This document shows positions 20,977 through 30,389 of a DNA stretch of 64,000 nucleotides, in pieces. The stretch's first letter is position 1. The number at the start of each line of letters is the position of its first letter. The stretch comes from Lacibacter luteus. Its GTDB lineage: Bacteria; Bacteroidota; Bacteroidia; Chitinophagales; Chitinophagaceae. The notes under the pieces were generated by a model. It was not told the origin of the DNA, did not search any database, and was given only the letters and a program-made list of their open reading frames with translations. The stretch spans positions 184,391-248,390 of the forward strand of contig NZ_SDHW01000008.1 of NCBI RefSeq assembly GCF_004118265.1, written 5' to 3'. A program made the translations under genes and the position numbers.

Positions 20977-21294
20977 GGGGAAAAATTCAAAAATCAGCGG
21001 AAGTAGAAGAGTTTTTTTACTTGCCTTCAGAATTTGACTGATCTATTAATCGAAACACCTGTTTTTTGAGCTTCTGTTATAAAACTACGCAAACGTTCCC
21101 ACACCGAAATTTTAGAAAAGAGTTACTGTTATTATCCTGTAAAGCACCTGTTTCTGTTAACAGATGTTTGTTCTAAATGCCTGTGAATTAAAGCAAAAAA
21201 TGACAAAATGAAGTAGGTTATCTGAACGGTCATTGATGAAAACAACCGATATTTGTGCTCCTTTTTAAAGATTGATACGATCATTTTCTTGCAC

Positions 21295-24057
21295 ATGAAA
21301 GATTTTCAATACATCACCGCCTCTCATCCGCAGTTTATAGAAAGTTTATACCAGGATTTTGTAAAGGATCCCAACAGTGTTGACCCTGAAATGAAAAAAT
21401 TCTTCGAAGGGTTCGATTTTGCTGTTGGCAGCGGAGCTGCAAACGGAAGCGCTTCTCCCAACGGGGCTGCTTCAACAACTTCAGGCAGCACTGCATTCGG
21501 TATCGACTGGATGCGTGAAATTATGGCTTACCGCATGATCCTTGGCTATCGCAACAAAGGTCATTTGCTTGCTAAAACCAATCCTATCCGTAAGCGTAAA
21601 GACCGTGGTGCTAATATTGAACTGGCGTTTTATGGTTTCAGCGAAGCAGATCTCGACAAACCGTTTCACGCAGGGCAATTGATTGGGTTGGGTACAACAT
21701 CACTCCGAAATATTCAGAATCATCTGGAGAAATGCTATGCTTCGCATGTAGGTGTGGAGTTTAAATACATCAGCGATCAAAAGAAAGTAGATTTCTTAAC
21801 CAATGCTTTTGAAAAAGAGTTTCATCAACCATTGGCTATTAATAAACGTCGCCGTGTTCTGGAAAAATTAAACCAGGGTGTGATGTTCGAAAAATTCCTT
21901 CACACCAAATACATTGGGCAAAAGCGTTTTTCGCTTGAAGGTGGTGAAACAACTATTGCAGCATTAGACGCAATTATAAATACAGCTGCAAACAACGATG
22001 TGCAGGAGGTTGTAATTGGTATGGCACATCGTGGACGTTTGAATGTGCTCGCCAACATTATGGGCAAAACCTACGAACAGATTTTCAGTGAGTTTGAAGG
22101 TACTGCCAAGTTGGACCAAACCATGGGTAGCGGCGACGTAAAATACCACATGGGTTATGGCAGTGAAGTGGAAACGCTGGATGGCAAAACCATTCACCTT
22201 AAATTAATGCCAAACCCTTCGCATCTTGAAGCGGTAGATCCTGTTGTGGTTGGTTTCAGCCGTGCAAAGGCCGACATTATGTACGGCAGCGAATTCGATA
22301 AAATTCTTCCTATTCTTATACATGGCGATGCTTCAGTAGCAGGACAGGGTGTTGTATACGAAGTATTGCAGATGAGCTACCTCAAAGGTTATTACACCGG
22401 AGGTACTATGCACTTTGTAATTAATAACCAGATTGGCTTTACTACCGATTTTAATGATGCCCGCAGTGCCGACTATTGTACGTCGCTTGCATCAATGGTG
22501 CAGGCGCCCGTATTTCATGTAAATGGTGATGATGCAGAAGCAGTGGTGAAGTGTGTAGAAATTGCAACACGTTATCGTCAGGAGTTTAACAGCGATGTGT
22601 TTATTGATATGGTGTGTTATCGTAAGCACGGTCATAACGAAGGTGATGATCCGAAGTTTACGCAACCGCATTTGTATGCGTTGATCGATAAACATCCGAA
22701 CCCACGGGAAGTGTACACCAATTACCTGCTGCAAAACGGCGAAGAAGATGCAAAAGCATTAGCACAGGAAATGGAAAAGAAATTCTGGAGCGATTTGCAG
22801 GAACGTTTGGATGAAGTAAAACAAAATCCACTGCCTTATCACTACCAGGCTCCGGAACTTGCATGGAAAAGTTTACGCAGAGCAACAGCAGAAGATTTTT
22901 TACAATCGCCTGTAACTGCAATTAAAGATGCAGCGTTTGATAAATTGTTTACTGCAATCATGAATGTGCCTGCCGACTTTAAACCCTTGAAGAAGGTTGA
23001 AAAGATCATCCAGGATAAAATTAAACTTTACAACGACGAACAAAAAATAGATTGGGCAACAGGAGAGTTATTGGCCTATGCCAGTCTTATTGCAGAAGGA
23101 AACGATGTGCGTATGAGCGGACAGGATGTTCGCCGTGGTACATTCTCTCATCGTCATGCTGTTTTGCGTGATGAGAATACAGACAAAGCTTACAACCGTC
23201 TTTCGAATATTGAAGGGGCAACCGGTCATTTCCGTATTTATAACTCTTTGCTGAGTGAGTATGGTGTACTTGGGTTTGAATATGGTTATGCTATGGCCAA
23301 CCCCAATGCATTGGTACTATGGGAAGCTCAGTTTGGTGATTTCAGCAATGGAGCACAAACTATGATCGATCAGTTTATTGCAGCAGGCGAACAGAAATGG
23401 AACCGTATGAACGGTGTTACCATGTTATTGCCTCATGGATATGAAGGACAAGGCCCTGAACACAGCAGTGCACGTTTAGAACGTTACCTGCAAATGTGTG
23501 CAGAGCTGAATATGATCGTTACCAACATTACAACTGCAGCAAACTTCTTCCATGTATTGCGTCGTCAGTTGGCATGGTCGTTCCGTAAACCATTGATCAA
23601 TTTTGCACCAAAAGCAAATCTGCGTCATCCGGGAACCTACTCGTTGAAAGAAGAATTTTTGAATGGTGGATTTAAAGAAGTGATCGACGATCCAACAAGT
23701 CCTGATGCTACACAGGTGAAGAAAGTATTCTTCTGCAGTGGTAAAATGTATTTCGATCTGGCAGAGCGTAAAGCAAAAGACAATCGTACAGATGTGGCGA
23801 TTGTTCGTCTAGAACAGATCTATCCTTTACCGGTGCAACAGCTTACTGCGTTGTATAACAAGTACAGCAAAGCAACCTGGTTCTGGGTACAGGAAGAGCC
23901 GCTCAACATGGGTGCAGCATCGTTCCTGCAAATGAATCTGAAAGACATCAACTACGGTGTTATCAGCCGCCAGGCATCTGCGTCAACTGCAACAGGATAC
24001 AACAAAGTACACCAGCAGGAGCAGGCCGAAATTATTGAAACAGCATTTACGCTTTAG
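21295..24057 (+). CDS. sucA: 2-oxoglutarate dehydrogenase E1 component
   Basis: This is the thiamine-diphosphate-dependent E1 of the TCA-cycle 2-oxoglutarate dehydrogenase complex. With the start at 21295 it is 920 residues, beginning MKDFQYITASHPQFIESLYQ; a further upstream ATG at 21253 adds residues unlike the family. Diagnostic segments are MRIL-like IMAYRMILGYRNKGHL, VIGMAHRGRLNVLAN, HGDASVAGQGVVYE, the diphosphate-binding HVNGDDAEAVV with CYRKHGHNEGDDP, and the C-terminal pyrimidine-domain motifs SGQDVRRGTFSHRHAV and LPHGYEGQGPEHSSAR. Its partner E2 gene is not adjacent but lies at 34424. No clear consensus promoter was found upstream. Confidence 0.98.
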   Translation: MKDFQYITASHPQFIESLYQDFVKDPNSVDPEMKKFFEGFDFAVGSGAANGSASPNGAASTTSGSTAFGIDWMREIMAYRMILGYRNKGHLLAKTNPIRKRKDRGANIELAFYGFSEADLDKPFHAGQLIGLGTTSLRNIQNHLEKCYASHVGVEFKYISDQKKVDFLTNAFEKEFHQPLAINKRRRVLEKLNQGVMFEKFLHTKYIGQKRFSLEGGETTIAALDAIINTAANNDVQEVVIGMAHRGRLNVLANIMGKTYEQIFSEFEGTAKLDQTMGSGDVKYHMGYGSEVETLDGKTIHLKLMPNPSHLEAVDPVVVGFSRAKADIMYGSEFDKILPILIHGDASVAGQGVVYEVLQMSYLKGYYTGGTMHFVINNQIGFTTDFNDARSADYCTSLASMVQAPVFHVNGDDAEAVVKCVEIATRYRQEFNSDVFIDMVCYRKHGHNEGDDPKFTQPHLYALIDKHPNPREVYTNYLLQNGEEDAKALAQEMEKKFWSDLQERLDEVKQNPLPYHYQAPELAWKSLRRATAEDFLQSPVTAIKDAAFDKLFTAIMNVPADFKPLKKVEKIIQDKIKLYNDEQKIDWATGELLAYASLIAEGNDVRMSGQDVRRGTFSHRHAVLRDENTDKAYNRLSNIEGATGHFRIYNSLLSEYGVLGFEYGYAMANPNALVLWEAQFGDFSNGAQTMIDQFIAAGEQKWNRMNGVTMLLPHGYEGQGPEHSSARLERYLQMCAELNMIVTNITTAANFFHVLRRQLAWSFRKPLINFAPKANLRHPGTYSLKEEFLNGGFKEVIDDPTSPDATQVKKVFFCSGKMYFDLAERKAKDNRTDVAIVRLEQIYPLPVQQLTALYNKYSKATWFWVQEEPLNMGAASFLQMNLKDINYGVISRQASASTATGYNKVHQQEQAEIIETAFTL

Positions 24058-24078
24058 TAATCAGCTAAAGCTTTATCT

Positions 24079-24112
24079 AACCCTTGACCGAAACGGCCAA
24101 GGGTTTTTTTAT
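24079..24112 (+). terminator. sucA terminator
   Basis: A 12-bp stem, AACCCTTGACCG with CGGCCAAGGGTT (one G-T pair), has an AAA loop and is followed by a T-run, 21 bases after the sucA stop. Confidence 0.9.
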
Positions 24113-24160
24113 TAGCGTCTGCACAATTACCAATGGATACTGCACACTTATAACTATTTT

Positions 24161-24190
24161 TTGGGGGCGAATACATTGTGCCGTATTTTG
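24161..24190 (+). promoter_or_regulatory. possible promoter of the T9SS protein gene
   Basis: TTG at 24161 is followed after 20 bases by TATTTTG at 24184, resembling the Bacteroidota -33/-7 pair, although the -7 box is one base shorter than TANNTTTG. It ends 26 bases before the start codon at 24217. Confidence 0.3.
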
Positions 24191-24216
24191 AACTGTTACT
24201 CAAACACCCGAAATAA

Positions 24217-26976
24217 ATGTCCCTGAAAAATTCCCCAGCGCTTACCTTCTTTGTACTTCTTTCTTTTTCACTTTTTAGCCTGCAGGCTCAGCAGAATCCT
24301 TTCTTCAATCGGGTAAGTAAATCAAAAACCAAAGTAAAGCCTGTTATCAATGCAAGAGTTACCGGTACTGATAGTATTGGATTTGGCGGTGAACCGGGAG
24401 TGGTTTGGGAGCGATTGGTTGGCGAAGTGTTTCCGGAACATTCGTCGTCAATCTATGTTGACGGGTTAGAAAAACTAAGTGATGGCAATTTTGTTTTTTG
24501 TGCATCATTTGCCACTGGCATTGCTGGTAATGAATTTCGTAGTCTAATTGCTAAAATAACAACGCAAGGTCAGCTTTTGTGGAAAAAGGAGTTAGGTTTT
24601 CAGAATATGAATTTGCTTTCGCCTATTTATCCAACTACTGATGGCGGAGTTATTACATTCGGCACTATTTCGCAACTTGACTCTGCATTTAATTTTAATA
24701 CAACAGTTGTAAAGCTTACCTCAACAGGGGCAATTGAGTGGCAACAGGTGTTAACATCATCTATAAACAATTGGTATGAAACAATATCGGCTAGCAATGA
24801 TGGAGGTTACATTGTAACGGGTCAAGCAGTTGTTTCTTTTACAGATAGTTGCTTGGGCAATATACAATATGATTCAACTTACTCGATACTTACAAAACTC
24901 AATAATCAGGGCCAATTTCAATGGACAAAAAAGAATTTCATTACTGTTTCCAGTGATCCTGGCTTCTTCCAAAAAATCACGAGAGTCAGTAGTGGGTATT
25001 TATTAATGAGCAGCTATTTAGTGAAGCAAAAAATTGGTTCTTGCTTTTCTTCGGAAAAAGGAGAACAGGCTTTGTTAATAAAATTTGATAACAATGGAAA
25101 TTTGCAATGGAAAAAAGAGTATGGGGGAAAAAGGAATGATCTTGTATTGCATATGAGATTGCTGCCCGACTCAACCCTTTTACTTTTAGGCTCAACTAAT
25201 TCAACAGATGGCGATATGTCAGGAATTCATTCCGATTCGTTAAAGAATGTAGCCTGGAAGCTAATATTAAACGACACAGGAAAGATAATTAGTAATCAAG
25301 TGTATGGTTTAGGGAAAGCAAAATACCCTTTTTTCATAGGGAGCTGCGTAAATAGCGATTCATCCTATTTGTTGCTTGGGTTAGAGGATGTTTTTGATTC
25401 GACAGGTAATCAAGAACTATATGACAGTCACATAATAAAAATAGGCAAAAACACAGTTGAGGAATGGAGAGCACTATATCCAAATAAATACATCACTTTT
25501 ATTGAGCAGTCTAATATAAATAATTGGATGTTTGCTGGCTCTCTCGGTAATTTCGAAACCGACATTTTCGGTCGTCTCGGTACCACCAGCAACATCACCG
25601 GCTCTGTTTATTACGATCTCAATAAAAACAATACAAAAGATGCAAATGAACCGTATGCGAACAGGCATCTCGTAACATCCGAAAAAAATAATTACAGCCG
25701 CAGCAGTGTTGCACAAAACGGATGGTTCAGAAATGATGTTGATACAGGTATATACAAAACAACTGTAAAGCTTAACAATGATTATTATTTATCGGTGCCG
25801 GCCGAAAGGCAAACAACATTTACATCGCTTTTTCAAAACGATACTGTTCATTTTGCTATGCAACCTGTAGCAGGTAAACGGGATTTAAGTATAAATCTTT
25901 TACCGCTTACTCCTGCAAGACCGGGCTTTAATGCTTCGTATAAACTCATCTTCCGCAATAACGGTACAGATACCATTACAAACGGAGCAGCTGTTGTGCT
26001 GAAAGATTCACGCACTACTATCGTATCAACTGTTCCTGCAACCACGGTTGTTCGTGGCGATAGTTTAGTGTGGTTGTTTGGTGCCTTCAAACCATTTGAT
26101 GAATACACGATCAATATCGAACTGAAAACTGCAGCTCCGCCAACGTTGAATAATGGCGATACATTACGTTATGTGGCAGCCATTATTCCTTCAACGGGTA
26201 TCGGTACCGATCTTACACCGTTGGATGATACGGCACGACTTGCACAGGTTGTTGTTGGTTCTTACGATCCTAACGATAAGCAGGAAAATGTTGCGGGAAA
26301 AATTCCATTGGCAAAAATTACAAGCGGAGAAGATATTCAATACCTCATCCGTTTCCAGAACACCGGTACAGATACTGCATTTACAGTACAGATAACCGAC
26401 ACACTGGATGCAAAACTCAACTGGAATAGTTTTCAAATGATCGCAGCCAGTCATCCCTATAAAATAACGGTGAAAGATGGTAATAAAATTACCTGGACGT
26501 TCAGTAACATCAATCTGCCCGACAGTAACCGAAACAGTTTGTTAAGCAACGGTTTTATTTCATTTAAAATAAAAGCCAAAACAAGCCTGGCAGCAGGCGA
26601 TTATTTCCAAAATAAAGCTTCTATTTATTTTGATTATAATTTGCCTGTTATTACGAATACTGCTACCACTGTTGTGTCAACAGCCGTTATTACTGCTGTA
26701 AGACTGGTTGTAAATACAGATATGCAATTATTGGCAATGCCCAACCCATCAGGTGGCGATCTGTATATAAAATTAAGTGGCAAACTGAACGGTAAATTCG
26801 AGTACACTGTTGTAGATATGTTTGGCAGGGTGCTTCAGCAAAAAGCACTGGAGCGGAGCAGCTCTTCAGACGTGCAGCTCATACCGTTGCGGTTGAACAA
26901 TCTGAGCAAAGGGGTTTATTTCATTATAGTCCGTCAAAAAGAAAAACAATGGAAACAGCAGATCATTATTCAGTAG
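24217..26976 (+). CDS. T9SS-secreted protein with propeller-like repeats and DUF11/DUF7619-type domain
   Basis: A 919-residue protein. After a signal peptide (about 1-24, FFVLLSFSLFSLQAQ), residues 50-440 contain repeated strands around DGG or DGN turns (LSDGNFVFCASF, TDGGVITFGT, NDGGYIVTGQA), as in beta-propeller-like secreted proteins. An SdrD B-like segment follows (ITGSVYYDLNKNNTKDANEP). Next is a conserved Bacteroidota C-terminal module with VVGSYDPNDKQ, IQYLIRFQNTGTDTAFTVQI and ASIYFDYNLPVITNT, and finally a T9SS sorting domain starting near MPNPSGGDLYI. No enzyme motif is visible; a structural or adhesive surface role is a guess. It is a single gene between the sucA terminator and the MORN-repeat gene. 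Confidence 0.88.
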   Translation: MSLKNSPALTFFVLLSFSLFSLQAQQNPFFNRVSKSKTKVKPVINARVTGTDSIGFGGEPGVVWERLVGEVFPEHSSSIYVDGLEKLSDGNFVFCASFATGIAGNEFRSLIAKITTQGQLLWKKELGFQNMNLLSPIYPTTDGGVITFGTISQLDSAFNFNTTVVKLTSTGAIEWQQVLTSSINNWYETISASNDGGYIVTGQAVVSFTDSCLGNIQYDSTYSILTKLNNQGQFQWTKKNFITVSSDPGFFQKITRVSSGYLLMSSYLVKQKIGSCFSSEKGEQALLIKFDNNGNLQWKKEYGGKRNDLVLHMRLLPDSTLLLLGSTNSTDGDMSGIHSDSLKNVAWKLILNDTGKIISNQVYGLGKAKYPFFIGSCVNSDSSYLLLGLEDVFDSTGNQELYDSHIIKIGKNTVEEWRALYPNKYITFIEQSNINNWMFAGSLGNFETDIFGRLGTTSNITGSVYYDLNKNNTKDANEPYANRHLVTSEKNNYSRSSVAQNGWFRNDVDTGIYKTTVKLNNDYYLSVPAERQTTFTSLFQNDTVHFAMQPVAGKRDLSINLLPLTPARPGFNASYKLIFRNNGTDTITNGAAVVLKDSRTTIVSTVPATTVVRGDSLVWLFGAFKPFDEYTINIELKTAAPPTLNNGDTLRYVAAIIPSTGIGTDLTPLDDTARLAQVVVGSYDPNDKQENVAGKIPLAKITSGEDIQYLIRFQNTGTDTAFTVQITDTLDAKLNWNSFQMIAASHPYKITVKDGNKITWTFSNINLPDSNRNSLLSNGFISFKIKAKTSLAAGDYFQNKASIYFDYNLPVITNTATTVVSTAVITAVRLVVNTDMQLLAMPNPSGGDLYIKLSGKLNGKFEYTVVDMFGRVLQQKALERSSSSDVQLIPLRLNNLSKGVYFIIVRQKEKQWKQQIIIQ

Positions 26977-27091
26977 AAAGAAGCGGTACTACAGACGGCA
27001 GGCTATATCGGCCAAAATGCAGTTTGGCTTTGTTTTTTTAATTATTTTCATTACCTGATCATTGTAAAAACATTTTTCAAATTCAATCAAT

Positions 27092-30000
27092 ATGAAGAGC
27101 AAAGTAAAGTTTATTGCTTGCCTGTTACTCACTATCTGTACGCAACAACTATCTGCACAGTCTGTACCGGTTAAGTCGCCCGACTCAAGACCCATCCTGC
27201 TTAAGGGTGTAGAGCACTACGAAAAAGGGGAATATAAGAATGCGGTTAAGGAGTTTGGCGCTGTACACGCAAACGACACCAGCTATTTGTTATCCCTCTA
27301 CGAAAAAGCATTGGCCCTGCAACAGGATTCATCGTACTCCGAAGCGTTGCAAACCATTAATCTTGCATTAACCGGTTTTCATACAGAAAGTATACACGAC
27401 TATTTTGTATTAAAAGCCAACATTCTCGATGATATGGGAAAATCGGAAGAGGCTTTGCGGTTGTATGATTCGATCTTAAAAATTTTCCCTGCTTCGCAAA
27501 CAATACGTTCGCAGAAAGTAACTACACTTGTTCGTTTGAAACGATACGATGAAGCCGAAGCGCTTGCAAAGGAATGTGTGGTAATGAATTTTCTCAGTCC
27601 GCTGCACCATTACAAAATGGGTGTTGTTGCATACCAGCAAGGTAAAATTGTACCTACTTTAATGGCAATGATGATGGCGCAGGTGGTAAGCCCGTCAAAC
27701 AATAATGTAAACAGAATTGTTACCTACCTCAGCAGTATAAGTAATGCAAAAGATGAAACACTCGAAGCACAGCAACGACGTACAGGCGACAACTACCCCG
27801 ACAATTTCAGCAGGGTTGAGCAGATCATTTTTTCAAAAGTAGCATTCGATAAAGGTTACAAAGTAAAATTCAATCTTGATGACAATATCTTCAAGCAGAT
27901 CAATGTAATGCTGGAGAAACTGGAGTACGATGAATCGAGCGACGATCCGTATATGCAACTCTATGTTCCTTATTTTAAACAGGTGTTTGCCGATAAAAAA
28001 GTAGAGGTAATGCTTAACCATGCATTCAGTGGCTTAACCATCGATGCAATTGCTTCTTACATGAAGAAAAATAAATCGGAAGTATCGGCTTTTGGTAAAG
28101 AAGCATTTGCATATGTGGATATGATTCGCAGTACAAGAGTCATCAATTATAAAGAACGGCAAACGGCTCCACGCTTTTATCATTTTGATGAGAATCGTTT
28201 TTATGCCGAAGGTAAAATGGTAGGCGAGGGTGGCGAAGGCTACTGGAAATTTTATTTTCCTGATGGCTATTTGAAAGCGGAAGGAGAATTGCTGAATAAC
28301 GAACGCAATGGCACCTGGAAGTTTTATCACGAAACAGGTAAAGTGGAAAGCGTAGAGCAATTCAAAAAAGGAGTATCAGACGGACCGGTAACAGTTTATT
28401 ATTCAACTGGTGCATTAAAAAGAACACTTGCTTATAAAGATGGAAAAGCTGAAGGTGTTGCAAAAAGCTACAGCTTATACGGAGTGGTAACCAACGAAGA
28501 AAATTATGTAAACAATGAGCAGGATGGCAAGCAGACATATTACTATAACGATGGTAAAATAAAATCGGAATTTAATTACAAGGCCGGTAAAGCAGATGGC
28601 CCTTATGTAATGTACTATGGCAATAAAGTTATTAAAGAGCAGGGAGGTTATAAAGAAGATGAGCTTGATGGGGAAGTGAAAGTATTTTTTACAGATGGAA
28701 AGCTGAAAGGAATTTACAATTACAGCAAAGGAAAAACAGTTGGCACCTGGAGTTATTTTCATCGTAATGGAAAACCAGATTATAAAGTTGAAATGACGGA
28801 GAAAGGAGCACAGGGCGAAGTGCTGCATTACGATGATAAAGGTGGTCTCTCTTCAAAAGAAACCTACAAGGATGGTATTAATATTGGTGTAACAGAGTAT
28901 TATCATAAAGGCAAACCATACGTTTATTATAAGAGCAGTGCAAAAGGAAAAACCAACGAAGTGCGTTATGTTGATTCGTTAGGTAACGAAAAACTGCTGA
29001 ATAAGCGTTCGGGGAAAGTATGGCCTGTTGCTTTTTATAGTGCCTATGGATATAAAATGAGTGATAAGCAATTTAACCAGGACGAAGAACTTACAAATGA
29101 AGCACTTTATTATAATACACAAGGTGTGCCTGTTTTAAAAGAATGGTATAAAGATGGTTTGCTCGAAGGCAAAACGCAATCCTGGTATTACAATAAAACA
29201 ATAAAAGAGGAAACGGAATATGTTGCCGGTAAAAAAACAGGCATAGTCAAATCTTATTTTCCAAACGGAAAATTATCTACTGTTTCGTTTTACGATGAAG
29301 ATGTGCTTGTAGATTACCAATTTGATTATTCAATTAAAGGAGCATTGCAGAGTAAATACTTTTTTGCAGGTGGTGAAAAGACAGGATATGGCATCAGCAA
29401 CTATGCCGATGGTACACCATTTTACGAAGAACGTTATCTGAATGGCTGGATTACGGAAGTAACCCAATTTGATGCAAACGGCAAACGTATGGCTCCTATC
29501 CGTTTCGAAAATGGTAAGGGAATCTACAAGCTGGTTTATCCCAATGGCAAAACATATTACGAGTTGCCTTTGTTAAACGGCGTATGGGAAGGAATGCAGA
29601 AATCGTATTACCCCGATGGAAAGTTGATGAATGAGATTATGTTTAAGAACGATGAGAAGAACGGCGTTGCAAAATACTACTACTTAAACGGTAAGCTTAG
29701 CCTGGAAGGGTCTTATCTCTACGATTTAAAAACAGGTGTATGGAAATCGTACAGCGAAGAGGGTGTGCTGGAGTACGAAGAGTATTATGTAGATGGTTTT
29801 CAGGAAGGGAAAGCGAAATACTACGATAACGGAAAACTCGAACGTGAAATTGAATATAAAGAAGGCGACAGAAATGGAACTGCAAAATATTATGGAGAGT
29901 CCGGAGAAACAGCGTTTGAGATCTATTATGACGATGGAATGATTACTGCATATGCTTATCCCGACCGTACAAAGAAAATGCAGAAGCCGATACAGCTTGT

Positions 30001-30385
30001 TAATTTTACCGGAACAATTGAGCCTTATTACAGTAATGGTAATAAAGCAGCGTTTATAGAAGTGGCGGCAGGTGTTTACAATGGCAAGTTCCGGTTGTAT
30101 AACGAAAAGGGAATTGTTACATACGAGTCAACCGATGAGTACGGTTATACAAATGGTGCGGTTAAATCGTTTTACGATAACGGCAAGCCGAAAGTTGAGT
30201 ATACACAAACCTACGACTTAACAGATGGCGTGTTGAAAGAGTATTACCCCGATGGAAAAATAAAAACAGAAGCAACCTACGATGCGGGCAACTTACACGG
30301 CTTATATAAAATTTACGACCAAACAGGTAAGTTAATTGAAACACGTGTGTATTACCAAGGCTATATAAGAGAAATTAAAAAGTAA
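27092..30385 (+). CDS. secreted TPR and MORN-repeat protein
   Basis: A 1,097-residue protein with a signal peptide (1-23, FIACLLLTICTQQLSAQ). Residues about 35-210 form TPR-like helical pairs (GVEHYEKGEYKNAVKEF, KANILDDMGKSEEALRLYD). A linker follows, and from about residue 380 to the end there are more than twenty MORN-type units of roughly 23 residues with the core (Y/F)-x-x-(D/N)-G-K and NGxWK (for example YYPDGKLMNEI, NGTWKFYHETGK, YPDGKIKTEATYD). Public annotation often labels such proteins YwqK-family antitoxin, but nothing here suggests a toxin-antitoxin pair. The two DUF3857 genes follow on the same strand with gaps of 4 and 26 bases, so a three-gene operon is likely. Confidence 0.87.
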   Translation: MKSKVKFIACLLLTICTQQLSAQSVPVKSPDSRPILLKGVEHYEKGEYKNAVKEFGAVHANDTSYLLSLYEKALALQQDSSYSEALQTINLALTGFHTESIHDYFVLKANILDDMGKSEEALRLYDSILKIFPASQTIRSQKVTTLVRLKRYDEAEALAKECVVMNFLSPLHHYKMGVVAYQQGKIVPTLMAMMMAQVVSPSNNNVNRIVTYLSSISNAKDETLEAQQRRTGDNYPDNFSRVEQIIFSKVAFDKGYKVKFNLDDNIFKQINVMLEKLEYDESSDDPYMQLYVPYFKQVFADKKVEVMLNHAFSGLTIDAIASYMKKNKSEVSAFGKEAFAYVDMIRSTRVINYKERQTAPRFYHFDENRFYAEGKMVGEGGEGYWKFYFPDGYLKAEGELLNNERNGTWKFYHETGKVESVEQFKKGVSDGPVTVYYSTGALKRTLAYKDGKAEGVAKSYSLYGVVTNEENYVNNEQDGKQTYYYNDGKIKSEFNYKAGKADGPYVMYYGNKVIKEQGGYKEDELDGEVKVFFTDGKLKGIYNYSKGKTVGTWSYFHRNGKPDYKVEMTEKGAQGEVLHYDDKGGLSSKETYKDGINIGVTEYYHKGKPYVYYKSSAKGKTNEVRYVDSLGNEKLLNKRSGKVWPVAFYSAYGYKMSDKQFNQDEELTNEALYYNTQGVPVLKEWYKDGLLEGKTQSWYYNKTIKEETEYVAGKKTGIVKSYFPNGKLSTVSFYDEDVLVDYQFDYSIKGALQSKYFFAGGEKTGYGISNYADGTPFYEERYLNGWITEVTQFDANGKRMAPIRFENGKGIYKLVYPNGKTYYELPLLNGVWEGMQKSYYPDGKLMNEIMFKNDEKNGVAKYYYLNGKLSLEGSYLYDLKTGVWKSYSEEGVLEYEEYYVDGFQEGKAKYYDNGKLEREIEYKEGDRNGTAKYYGESGETAFEIYYDDGMITAYAYPDRTKKMQKPIQLVNFTGTIEPYYSNGNKAAFIEVAAGVYNGKFRLYNEKGIVTYESTDEYGYTNGAVKSFYDNGKPKVEYTQTYDLTDGVLKEYYPDGKIKTEATYDAGNLHGLYKIYDQTGKLIETRVYYQGYIREIKK

Positions 30386-30389
30386 TTGA

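Noticed and set aside
27092..30385. A toxin-antitoxin module, from the YwqK-type label such repeats often receive
   Set aside because: The protein is exported, very long and has no toxin gene next to it; the label reflects only MORN-like repeats.
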